Positions 9,382 through 17,391 of a stretch of 64,000 nucleotides of DNA are shown here, in pieces. The stretch covers positions 62,001 through 126,000 of the forward strand of contig CAWCOF010000022.1 of assembly GCA_963797005.1 (NCBI GenBank), read 5' to 3'. This DNA comes from AWTP1-13 sp963797005 (GTDB lineage Bacteria > Pseudomonadota > Alphaproteobacteria > Rhizobiales > Hyphomicrobiaceae). Each line of letters starts with the position of its first letter. Position 1 is the first letter of the stretch. The position numbers and the translations under genes were made by a program. The notes beneath the pieces were generated by a model that was not told the DNA's origin, made no database searches, and worked only from the letters and a program-made list of their open reading frames with translations.

Positions 9382-10626
9382 ATGGCACCTCCAATAGGGT
9401 CGGTGGCCTTGGGCCAGAGGCAGTGGCACGACATGGTTGCGGATCCGCGCATCACCGGCGAGCGCAAGGGCGCGCTGTTTGCGCGACCCATGCTTCTGGC
9501 AATCATCTTCGCCGTCGTCGTCAGCTTCCTGCTCGTCGACCTCATGCCGAAGTATGCCCCCGGGCTGCTGCGGTTCGAGTACGCCTTGGGAGACGTCCGC
9601 ACGTCCCTGCTCTCCGATCAGGGGCCCAGCCAGTATCCGCACGTGGCCATCGTCGGCATCACCGACCAGTCGCTGAGCAAGTACAAGACGCGGCTGCCCA
9701 TCGACCGGGCCCTGCTGACGCGGGTCGTGGAGGCCGTCGATGCGGCGGGTGCCAAGGTCATCGGCATAGACATCCTCTTTGCTCGAATCGTGCCGCCGGA
9801 CAACGAGGAGATGCTGATCTCGGCCTTGAAGAACGCCAGGGCCAAGGTGGTTATCGCGGCTGCCGACAAGCGGGTCGGCCTCAGTCAGGCGGAGTTCGAC
9901 AAGCAGCTCGAGTTCCTGGCCAAGGTCGGCAGGTCGGCCGGCTATGCCAACCTGGCCACCGAGCGCGATTGGGTCGTGCGGTTCAAGGCGCAACCGGCGC
10001 CGGAAACGCGCTTCCCCAAGAGCTTCGCCCGTCAGCTCGTCGAGACGGCCGGATATGCTCCTTCTGGTGATAGCCGGCGGATTGCCTGGTTGCGCGAGCC
10101 GCTGGACGGCTCCGATACCTTCCTCACCATCCCGGCGGATCTGCTGCTCGGCCCCGCCGGGGACCCGGAGGTCAAAGCGGCGCGCGCCCAGCTCAAGGAC
10201 AAGATCGTGATCATTGGCGGCCTGCTGCCCGATCTCGACCAGCACCTCACGCCGCTCAGCTCACAAACGCACCAGAAAATGGCCGGTGCCGTCATCCACG
10301 CCCAAATTGCGGCGGAGCTGATCGACGGCCGCAACATCTACCAGCTCGAGGTCAATTCGGTGCAGCTGCGCCTGGTGCTGGCCGCTCTTGCCGCCATCGG
10401 CTTCCTCGTAGGCTGGCGCTATCGCCTGAAACGGCACGGCATCTTGCTCAGCAGTCTTGCAACCGTGGTGATTGTCGCCGTCGACACGGCTATCTTCTGG
10501 CAATCTCGTACAATTCTGCCTATCGTAATCGCCCTGTTGGCGTGGTTTATGGGCGAGTTCGCCGGGCTTTGGATGGGAAGATGGCTCGGCCATCGCCCCG
10601 ATCGGACGAGGTGGTTCGTCAAATGA
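9382..10626 (+). CDS. CHASE2-domain membrane sensor without an output domain
   Basis: The protein has 414 aa: one N-terminal membrane span (about residues 36-54), a large extracytoplasmic CHASE2 domain (about 60-315; hallmarks 'VAIVGITDQSL', 'ALLTRVVEAVDAAGAKVIGIDILF' and 'DKIVIIGG'), then three closely spaced C-terminal spans and a short tail. CHASE2 proteins normally carry a cyclase, kinase or diguanylate cyclase after the three spans; here nothing follows. An inner ATG at 9433 is an alternative start. The stop overlaps an ATG of the next gene (ATGA at 10623), so the two are probably made together. The signal it detects is unknown. Confidence 0.88.
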   Translation: MAPPIGSVALGQRQWHDMVADPRITGERKGALFARPMLLAIIFAVVVSFLLVDLMPKYAPGLLRFEYALGDVRTSLLSDQGPSQYPHVAIVGITDQSLSKYKTRLPIDRALLTRVVEAVDAAGAKVIGIDILFARIVPPDNEEMLISALKNARAKVVIAAADKRVGLSQAEFDKQLEFLAKVGRSAGYANLATERDWVVRFKAQPAPETRFPKSFARQLVETAGYAPSGDSRRIAWLREPLDGSDTFLTIPADLLLGPAGDPEVKAARAQLKDKIVIIGGLLPDLDQHLTPLSSQTHQKMAGAVIHAQIAAELIDGRNIYQLEVNSVQLRLVLAALAAIGFLVGWRYRLKRHGILLSSLATVVIVAVDTAIFWQSRTILPIVIALLAWFMGEFAGLWMGRWLGHRPDRTRWFVK

Positions 10627-10662
10627 AGACCAGAATTCTCCCTTCTTGGCGCGCTTGGGCTC

Positions 10663-11379
10663 GTGGCGGCTGTCGCCGTCCTGCTGCCTGGTGTGCCGGC
10701 AGCACATGCCGACCTCTATGTGATCGAGTCGACCGTGCCCAGCATCAAGCCGCGTACCCGGCTGCTGGGTGACGACAAGCTCACCATCCCCGCCGGCGGA
10801 TCGGTCCGCGCCGTGCTTCCGGACGGCAGAACGCAGACCATCAAGGGACCCTATGATGGTCCGGTCAGCGACCTCGACAAGGGGGCGCCGCGCAACGAGG
10901 GCGTGCTCGGCTGGCTGCGCACGATCCTGCAGACGGGCGGCGCCACCGAGACGACGCCCGGCGCCACGCGCAGCATCACCCGCCCCGCCGCCGCGCCGCG
11001 CACCGGCTTCTCCTGGACCGTCGTGCCGGTGACGCTGGACGGCGTCAACAACATCTGCGTGCCGAAGGGCGCCAGGCTCACGCTGGCGCGTCCGCACTCG
11101 GTGCGCGCCGACCACGTCACCGTCGTGGAGGCCGCAAGCTCGGAGCGCGGCGAGGCGCAATGGGCGTCCGGCAGCGACACGACGGCCTGGCCGCGCGGCC
11201 TGGCGATGCGGCCGGACGCAACCTACTACTTCCTGATGCCGGACAAGCCGCGGCGGCAGGTCACGCTGCGCCTGCTCGAGAAATTGCCGGCCGATTCCGA
11301 TGTCCTGACCGAGCTCTACAAGCTCGGCTGCAAGTATCAGTTCGAGGCGTGGGTGCGCGCCACGCTCGCGGCCAAATAG
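10663..11379 (+). CDS. Exported protein of unknown function coupled to the CHASE2 gene (probable frameshift in the signal peptide)
   Basis: I do not recognise this family. The mature part (from about 'ADLYVIEST') has a beta-rich start with 'IPAGGSVRAVLPDGRTQTIKGPYDGPV', reminiscent of FecR-like or SH3-like extracytoplasmic domains, and two Cys near the centre and C-terminus. In this frame the only start is GTG at 10663, which leaves a signal peptide without a basic N-region. An ATG at 10623, overlapping the CHASE2 stop, begins with MKTRILP in another frame. Skipping one base near 10644 joins it to LGALGLVAAVAV, giving a perfect signal peptide. The gene therefore probably starts at 10623 and is shifted by one base, or the assembly has an extra base. 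Confidence 0.75.
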   Translation: MAAVAVLLPGVPAAHADLYVIESTVPSIKPRTRLLGDDKLTIPAGGSVRAVLPDGRTQTIKGPYDGPVSDLDKGAPRNEGVLGWLRTILQTGGATETTPGATRSITRPAAAPRTGFSWTVVPVTLDGVNNICVPKGARLTLARPHSVRADHVTVVEAASSERGEAQWASGSDTTAWPRGLAMRPDATYYFLMPDKPRRQVTLRLLEKLPADSDVLTELYKLGCKYQFEAWVRATLAAK

Positions 11380-11394
11380 CGACCGCGCGGCGCG

Positions 11395-12942
11395 CTATTT
11401 CGACGAGGTGGAGATCTCCGGCTCGACCATCCGCTGGGCGTCGAGCAGGCCCGGACCACAGGGCTTGACGCAGGCCCCGGTCGGCAGCTTGGCGACGGAG
11501 CGCGTCAGCAGCGCCGCGATCTCGTCGGGCTTGCCCCGCAACTCCGGCTTTGCCGCCAGCGCCAGCGCGATGGCGGCTGCGACGTGCGGCGCGGCCATCG
11601 AGGTGCCTTCGTAGGCGGCGACGCCGGCGGGGTGCTCCTTGCTCGGCGCGACCAGGCTCCAGATGCCGTCGGGCCTGTTGTCCTTGTCGTCGTCGCGCTT
11701 CAGGTCGCCGCCCGGCGCCATGATCGTGACATCGCCGAAGTTGGAGTAGGGCGTCAGGTATCCGCGCTCGTCCGCGGCGGCGACGGAGATCACGCCGCCG
11801 CATCCGGCAGGCGTCACCCCCTTTATGTCGACAGCCTCGTTGCCGGCGGCTGCCACCACCGTCGTTCCGGCCTTCCGCGCCGCAACGATGGCGTCGAGAA
11901 GGACGCCCACCAGTCGCGGCTCGCACGCAAGCCTGATCGCGAGGCTGAGATTGATGATGTCCGCCTTGTGCTCGTTGTGGGGCACGCCGGGCACTTCGAG
12001 ACCCGCCGTCCAGCGGACCGCTGCGGCCAGATCCTCGATGGTCCCTCCGCAGTGCCCGATCGCCCGCACGGGCAGCACCGACACCTTCCAGTTCACGCCG
12101 GCGATGCCGACCCCGTTGTTGGTGCCTGCGACACCGATGGTGCCCGATACGTGCGAGCCATGCCACGTGGCGCTCGGCAGCCGAGGCGGACACGCATCGC
12201 CCAGGTCCGTCGGATTGGCATCCCGCCCTGTGGAGTTGGCATCTCCCTTCCGGGTCGGATCGCTGATGAAATCATACCCCTTGAGCACGTTGCCCGAGCC
12301 CTTGATGTCGGGGTGGTCGGGCAGCAGGCCGGTATCGATCACCGCCACCACGATGGCCCGGTCGCCCTTGGCGTTGACCTTGGACCAGGCGCCCATGGCG
12401 TTCATGCCGTGGGGCGGCGCGAGGTAATGCCACAGCAGGCCGCTCTGGAACGCGGGGTCGTTGGGCTCGCTCGGTGTGTTGCTGCTGATCTGCACGCGCG
12501 TATCGGGCGGCAGGTCTTCCAGGTAGACGGGGCCCCTGACCAGCCCGCGCCGCAGCTGAAGAACCCAGTTCGGGTGCGCGTACTCGATATTCGGGTCCTT
12601 GGCCATCTGCTTTGCATATTCCTCGAGCGCTTCCAGCTCCGCGCCCTTGGCAAGCCTTCTGCCCGAGCGCGAGCGGAAGTCGAAGCTGACCTTGGCCGAT
12701 CTGTCGCTGAGGCGTTCGATCCCGACCGAGGAGGACCGCGCCCCGCGAGCGGCAAGCCCACCGGACTTTTCGGTCTCCTTGAGGTCGTCGACGGCCTTGT
12801 CGAGGGCATTGGACGACTTGAAGCCCACGATCAGCTGGCCGGGCACGAACTCGGGCTTCGGCGCCTGCTGCGCCGCAAGCGGCAGAACGAGTAGGCCAAG
12901 GAAAGCTGCAGCCAGGCCGCAAAGTCTCAGCTTGCCAAGCAT
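11395..12942 (-). CDS. Secreted subtilisin-like serine protease (S8)
   Basis: This is a 515-aa exported endopeptidase. A signal peptide covers about residues 1-24 ('LGLLVLPLAAQQA'). An inhibitor-type propeptide follows ('FVPGQLIVGFK' to 'PNIEYAHPNW'), then the S8 catalytic domain with Asp in VVAVIDTGLLPDHPD, His in WHGSHVSGTIG and Ser in EGTSMAAPHVAAA; the oxyanion Asn lies in 'AAAGNEA'. All triad residues are present, so it should be active. I place the start at 12942 because GGGAG lies 8 bp before this ATG and a signal peptide begins there; the longer frame has no such features. It is convergent with the exported-protein gene. Confidence 0.93.
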   Translation of the reverse strand: MLGKLRLCGLAAAFLGLLVLPLAAQQAPKPEFVPGQLIVGFKSSNALDKAVDDLKETEKSGGLAARGARSSSVGIERLSDRSAKVSFDFRSRSGRRLAKGAELEALEEYAKQMAKDPNIEYAHPNWVLQLRRGLVRGPVYLEDLPPDTRVQISSNTPSEPNDPAFQSGLLWHYLAPPHGMNAMGAWSKVNAKGDRAIVVAVIDTGLLPDHPDIKGSGNVLKGYDFISDPTRKGDANSTGRDANPTDLGDACPPRLPSATWHGSHVSGTIGVAGTNNGVGIAGVNWKVSVLPVRAIGHCGGTIEDLAAAVRWTAGLEVPGVPHNEHKADIINLSLAIRLACEPRLVGVLLDAIVAARKAGTTVVAAAGNEAVDIKGVTPAGCGGVISVAAADERGYLTPYSNFGDVTIMAPGGDLKRDDDKDNRPDGIWSLVAPSKEHPAGVAAYEGTSMAAPHVAAAIALALAAKPELRGKPDEIAALLTRSVAKLPTGACVKPCGPGLLDAQRMVEPEISTSSK

Positions 12943-13117
12943 GGTATCGCTCCCAGATCTGCTCGAGGTCTTGGTCGGGGACTTGTCGGCTCGACCCCGG
13001 TCGGAGGCGAAGCATAGTCGAGCCATTGGCGATCTTCCACCGCGACGGCCTTCCCAATTTTGACATCGAGTTTTCGCAGCTTCCGCATCGCTCCCATCGC
13101 AAGCAAGGGCGCCCGAC

Positions 13118-13405
13118 ATGGCTGAAAAAACCGTCCTGGCTCTTCCCGCCGGCAAGAAGACCTCGATCCCGCGCCCCCTCAAGAGGCTCGTCCAGATCGC
13201 GCTTGGCGTCGCCCTCTCGAGCACGGTGTTCCTGGCCATGATTGTCGGCAACGGCATGCTGGTGGGGCGCGGCTCTTCTTTCAGGGCGGGCTGGAACGCC
13301 TGGCTCGCCTTCATCAAGCGACCCGACATCCTGGGCACGATGCTGATCACCTCGATCGTCACGGTGCTCGTGATCTACTGGATGCGCGACCGCGAGAGGA
13401 GGTAG
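13118..13405 (+). CDS. Small membrane protein of unknown function (two spans)
   Basis: The protein has 95 aa: a basic N-terminus (KKTSIPRPLKR), one span around residues 27-47, a short loop with 'GWNAWL', a second span around 72-89, and a charged tail RDRERR. The layout recalls DUF2798-type small membrane proteins, but the match is not strong enough to name. It starts 175 bp upstream of, and divergent from, the subtilase, so the two may share a regulatory region. Confidence 0.6.
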   Translation: MAEKTVLALPAGKKTSIPRPLKRLVQIALGVALSSTVFLAMIVGNGMLVGRGSSFRAGWNAWLAFIKRPDILGTMLITSIVTVLVIYWMRDRERR

Positions 13406-13445
13406 TTGTCCGCGCTGATTCCGCGAGCAGCAGCCAAGACGGAGC

Positions 13446-14618
13446 TCAGCCGCCCGGTGTGCCGGCTTCCTTCGACAGCCTTCTCGACGAGCGGTCCGGA
13501 TTGGGAGCCAGAGCGCCACGTTTCTCCGCGCCCTGGGCCCGCTTGAGCTTCGCCAGGGCTTCCTTCGCGGCGCGCTCTGCGGCTTCCCTGGCGGCCCGCT
13601 CCCGGGCCAATTCCTCGGCTGCCTCCTTGGCGGACTGCTCGGCGAGCCGCTTGGCCGCGCGCGCGAGGGCCAACTGCTTCTGCACGACCAAGGTTGCCCT
13701 CTGCGCCGTCCGCTTGGCAGATCGCTCCTTCGCAATCCGATCGGCCGAGGCCTTGACCGCCCGCTCCGCGGTCTCCTTGGCGCGGCGCTCCTCGAGCAGC
13801 TGCGCCTCCCATTTGTGGGTCGCGCCATCGGCAGCGTCCGTGGCGCCCTGTCGGTGTTGGACCGCTTCGCGCGCCGCTTGTGCCGCATGCTCCGCCGACT
13901 GCCGTGCACTGCGTTCCTGCGCCAGCTCCGCCGTGATGCGCGCGACACGGTCGAGCGCCTCCTGGGTGCGCTTCTGCGCGGCGGCGATCTCGGCCTTGAG
14001 CCGCGTGTCATCCGCTGAGAACCGCATCTCCTTGGCGGTTGGTGCCGCTTGCTGCAGGGTCGCAAGTGTCCAGCCGCCCATCCCGACGACGACGGTGACG
14101 ACCGCCATCGCCACCATCAGCCCGGCGGCGTGGCGCTTGCCGCGCGGCGCCGCTGGCTTGTCCGCCGGCAGCGGGGGCGCGAACAGGCTCTTCCCCTCCC
14201 AGGGATCGTATGTGCCGAAGTTCCAGATATGACCTTCGGGGTCGCGGCAGGAGAAGCCGCGACCGCCGTTGTCGTAGGCTTTGAGGTCGAGAACGAACTC
14301 CGCGCCGGCGGCCTTGGCGATGGCGTAGTGCGCATCGATGTCATCGACGGCCAGGTAGCAGCTTTGCGTCTCGGCGCCGCCGATCTCGTCGGGCTGTCGC
14401 ATCAGCCGGTCGAGCTCGGACCCGCCGACCGGCAGCAGCATGATCATGTTGCCGCCGACCAACAGCTGCGCGACCGCAACGGCGCCGTCCTCGCCGGAAA
14501 TGACCCGATGCTTCTCGAATCCGAACGCGATGCATAGCCACTCGATCGCCGCCGCCAGATCACGATAGCGCAGCGCGGTTACGAGCCTCGCCGCGCTAGG
14601 GGTGATGGTCCTGGTCAC
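13446..14618 (-). CDS. VOC (glyoxalase-fold) domain fused to a membrane span and a long coiled coil
   Basis: The protein has 390 aa. Residues about 10-135 are a complete PhnB/bleomycin-resistance-like VOC module ('LRYRDLAAAIEWLCIAFGFE', 'NMIMLLP', 'GFSCRDPEGHIWNFGTYDPW'). A Pro-rich linker and one membrane span follow (about 165-187, 'VAMAVVTVVVGMGGWTLA'). The last 190 residues are an Ala/Arg/Glu heptad-rich coiled coil. Topology therefore puts the VOC domain in the cytoplasm and the coil probably in the periplasm. It is a paralogue of the protein encoded at 15072-16580; in this copy the metal-ligand His seen in the other one ('RHVQL') is replaced ('AVAQL'). The function is unknown. Confidence 0.85.
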   Translation of the reverse strand: MTRTITPSAARLVTALRYRDLAAAIEWLCIAFGFEKHRVISGEDGAVAVAQLLVGGNMIMLLPVGGSELDRLMRQPDEIGGAETQSCYLAVDDIDAHYAIAKAAGAEFVLDLKAYDNGGRGFSCRDPEGHIWNFGTYDPWEGKSLFAPPLPADKPAAPRGKRHAAGLMVAMAVVTVVVGMGGWTLATLQQAAPTAKEMRFSADDTRLKAEIAAAQKRTQEALDRVARITAELAQERSARQSAEHAAQAAREAVQHRQGATDAADGATHKWEAQLLEERRAKETAERAVKASADRIAKERSAKRTAQRATLVVQKQLALARAAKRLAEQSAKEAAEELARERAAREAAERAAKEALAKLKRAQGAEKRGALAPNPDRSSRRLSKEAGTPGG

Positions 14619-15071
14619 TGACTTTCCCAGACATGCTCGTGACTTAGCGGCCTCAACTCAATGGCCGTCGAGCGCCCCATTGTCCCACCAAATGTGGATT
14701 TTGAGCGGCGAGCCGCCGGGCATGATCCCCGGCTTGGTTTACGGCCGACTTGGCGTCCGTAGCAACCGAGCCTGCATCGACGGCTGTGGCCCAAAATCCC
14801 GACCATGCCCACCTGGTCGATGGTTGTACTCTATCAGCATACAGCTGGATGGCGCCAGCCCGGTTCCGGGATTGCGGGGATAGTGCGGGGATAACCGCAG
14901 GCCGGATTTGGCGCCGCCCGCGGCCTCGCGATAACAACAGACCCTTCTCGTAAATGGTGCGCGTTGGAAGCAACGAGGGCCACCGGGCCCCGCAGGCGGC
15001 TCGTCCGCCACGGCAGGGACCGGCATTGGCTCCTCGGCCACCCCGATCGGAGTTGGACCTTGAGGATCTCA
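14619..15071. promoter_or_regulatory. Divergent intergenic region between the two VOC-membrane genes
   Basis: This is 453 bp between two divergently transcribed paralogues. It holds no convincing gene; short frames here lack ribosome sites. It must contain both promoters. A GAGGA ribosome site at its right edge (15062-15066) sets the GTG start of the following gene. I see a short repeated 'GCGGGGATA' pair near 14873-14892 but no recognisable operator. Confidence 0.4.
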
Positions 15072-16580
15072 GTGCCCCAGAACGCGCAGACGGGCGGACC
15101 CAGGCTGATGCCCTCCTTGCGCTATCGCGACGTCGAGGCGGCGATCGAGTGGTTGGCCGATGCCTTCGGCTTCGAGGAACACGACGTTGCCACCGAGGCC
15201 GACGGCACGATTCGCCATGTTCAGCTGACGCTCGGCAGCGACATGATCATGCTGTTGCCGGATGCATCTGCGGCGACCGACGGTTGCGGGCAGCAGCGCG
15301 CCGAAATCGGCGACGCCGACGCGCACAGCCTCTACTTCGTCGTCGACGATGTCGAGGAACACTATCGCCGGGCGATGGCCGCGGGGGCCGACATCCTGGA
15401 GAACGGGGAGTTCGCGTTCGGCGGACACGGCTATTCGTGCCGCGATCCCGAGGGGCACATCTGGCACTTCGGCACCTTCAACCCGCACCGCCAGGCGACA
15501 GGTGATGGCGCTTGGATCGGGGAGTTCCTGCACGGGGGACGCGCCCGGAGCCTTGCCATACGCCTGCACGATCGGCTCAACCCTGCCGTCCTGGTTGCCA
15601 CCGGAGCCGCCGTTGTCGCCGCCGCGACCATGGGCTTGCTGTTTCTTGCGCTGCCTCACACGAGTGCAAGCCCGAGGGAGAGAGGGCTGGCATTCAGGGC
15701 GCTGATCGCGTCGCAGACCGAGCAGGCCGGCGTGGACACCCCGGCTCGGGCCAATCGATCGCTGCAGATCACCGCTCCCCGGATCGAGCCGGCGTGGCCG
15801 GCCCTTCGTGCCGAGAGGGCGTCCTCCGATGCTTCCCGTCCACCGGCTGACGACATGGCCCGCGAGGAGAGCTCGGCGCCTGCCCCGGCCGAAGCGCCAC
15901 AACGCAACGACCAAGCAAGCAATGAAGACGCCGACCGGAGCGCCAGGCAGACGGTCGAACAGGTGCTCGACAAGGTTCGCACCGCCCGACAGGCCGCCGA
16001 CGAAGCCGGTGAGGAGACGCTCGGCCGCCTGCATACCGCGCAGCAAGTCACGTCATCTCCCCCGGAGGCGCCCGACCAGGCGACAATCCCCACGCCGGAC
16101 GTGCGCGAGCAGCAGATTGCACGCGAGCTGATCCGACAAGAGCTCGCCAGGAAACCGGGGACTGCGCAGAAGGCGGCCGAGCCCACCGGCAAAGAGGCGC
16201 CAAACTGGCAGGTTGAGACAAAGCGTACGAAGCCGGCCCCGGCCCAGGCCGCAAACGCCCCCGCTCAACGGTCCCAAGTCACGAATACGGGCACGCAAGG
16301 GCCCCGGGATTGCGCGCCGAGCCAGCCCACGGGACAGATCGTGTGCCGTCCGCCTGGGAAAAAGGGCAGCCCGGCCAAGGCGTCCGCATCCGCGCAAGCC
16401 AAGCAGCAGCGCGTTGCGGCCGAGGCCGCGGCCGAACGCTCACCGAAGCAGCAGCAGATCGACTTGCAGCAACAGTCCGACCGAATCGTCGCCGGACAGC
16501 TATGGGACTGTCAGCCGAGCCCGCCCAAAGGGGATGTGGTCTGCCACCCGATCAATGGGGGCGGCCGCACGACCCGGTGA
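15072..16580 (+). CDS. VOC (glyoxalase-fold) domain fused to a membrane span and a low-complexity tail with two Cys repeats
   Basis: The protein has 502 aa. An N-terminal VOC domain ('LRYRDVEAAIEWLADAFGFEEH', 'RHVQLTLGSDMIMLLP', 'YSCRDPEGHIWHFGTFNP') is followed by a span near residue 180 ('AAVVAAATMGLLFLAL'), then a long charged Ala/Gln/Pro-rich region. The C-terminus has two copies of a motif, DCAPSQPTGQIVCRP and DCQPSPPKGDVVCHP, consensus DCxPSxPxGxxVCxP, likely disulfide-bonded periplasmic hairpins. I chose GTG at 15072 because GAGGA precedes it and this start aligns with the Met of the paralogue on the other strand. Role unknown. Confidence 0.83.
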   Translation: MPQNAQTGGPRLMPSLRYRDVEAAIEWLADAFGFEEHDVATEADGTIRHVQLTLGSDMIMLLPDASAATDGCGQQRAEIGDADAHSLYFVVDDVEEHYRRAMAAGADILENGEFAFGGHGYSCRDPEGHIWHFGTFNPHRQATGDGAWIGEFLHGGRARSLAIRLHDRLNPAVLVATGAAVVAAATMGLLFLALPHTSASPRERGLAFRALIASQTEQAGVDTPARANRSLQITAPRIEPAWPALRAERASSDASRPPADDMAREESSAPAPAEAPQRNDQASNEDADRSARQTVEQVLDKVRTARQAADEAGEETLGRLHTAQQVTSSPPEAPDQATIPTPDVREQQIARELIRQELARKPGTAQKAAEPTGKEAPNWQVETKRTKPAPAQAANAPAQRSQVTNTGTQGPRDCAPSQPTGQIVCRPPGKKGSPAKASASAQAKQQRVAAEAAAERSPKQQQIDLQQQSDRIVAGQLWDCQPSPPKGDVVCHPINGGGRTTR

Positions 16581-16685
16581 GGACCATCCTGACGCGTTCC
16601 GGCTCGTGAAGCGGTGGGCAATCTCGAGCTGAAACGCGCTGGCCGGAACGCGCTGGATGGGAGCAATGCAGCGCCGGGCCTGTTG

Positions 16686-17391
16686 CTATCGCGCCGGCCG
16701 TGTGCCCAAGGCGTGGGCGCGGCGACCCAGGCATGCGGCGAGGATCTCCAGGCCGCCATCCACCGCCTGAGGCCACGTCAGCGCGCAGGCTCCGCTGCGG
16801 CCGCGGTTCTCTCCACCCGGCCGCGCCAGCGTCGCCGGCACGTGGACGAAGCCGACGCGCCGGCCCGGCACCTCCTTCGCCCGCACGAGCGCATGATAGA
16901 GCGTGGCGTTGCACAGGTACCCGCCGGCATCGCGCGACACGAAAGCGGGAATGCCGCGCCGACGCAGCCGCGTCACCAGATATCGCACCGGCAGGCCCGC
17001 ACCCAGATGCGGCGGACCATCCCCGCGCACGGCACGGCCGGAGGGCAAGGCGCCGGCGGCATCGGGCGAAGCCAGGCATTGGTTGGAGGCCCGCGTCTCG
17101 ATCTCGAATCCGCGCGCGCGGCTCGAGACGCCGAAGTGTATCGCCAGATCGGGCTCCACTTCGCCCAGCAGGTGGTCGAGGTGGCGCGGTGCCGCCGCCC
17201 ATTCGGTGGCGAGGATCGCCGTGGCGATGCGCACGCCGGCAAACATCCGCGCCGCCCGCTCCGCAAGCTCGGGGACAAGCCGCATGGTGGCGTTGACCGG
17301 CACGCCCGGGAAACGGCCCGAAGCCGGTGATCAGCACCGTTGTGCGCGCGTGCGCCTCGCGCCCGTCCATGCTGCTCAGCGCCCTCCTCAT
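16686..17391 (-). pseudogene. pcp: Pyroglutamyl-peptidase I, broken by a one-base frameshift
   Basis: This is a C15 cysteine peptidase that removes N-terminal pyroglutamate. The N-terminus MRRALSSMDG..VLITGFGPFPG lies in one frame and 'VPVNATMRLVPELAERA' onward in another. The shift falls in the run CCCGGG at 17304-17310 and is repaired by deleting one G. All three catalytic residues are present after the shift: Glu in FEIETRAS, Cys in GGYLCNATLYH and His in GFVHVPA. The start ATG at 17391 overlaps the meaB stop (ATGA). Because the rest is intact, either a very recent mutation or a sequencing error is likely. Confidence 0.85.

Noticed and set aside
12272..14065. Long - strand frame overlapping the subtilase and VOC genes
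   Set aside because: Its translation is an Arg/Pro-rich alternate frame of two recognised genes.
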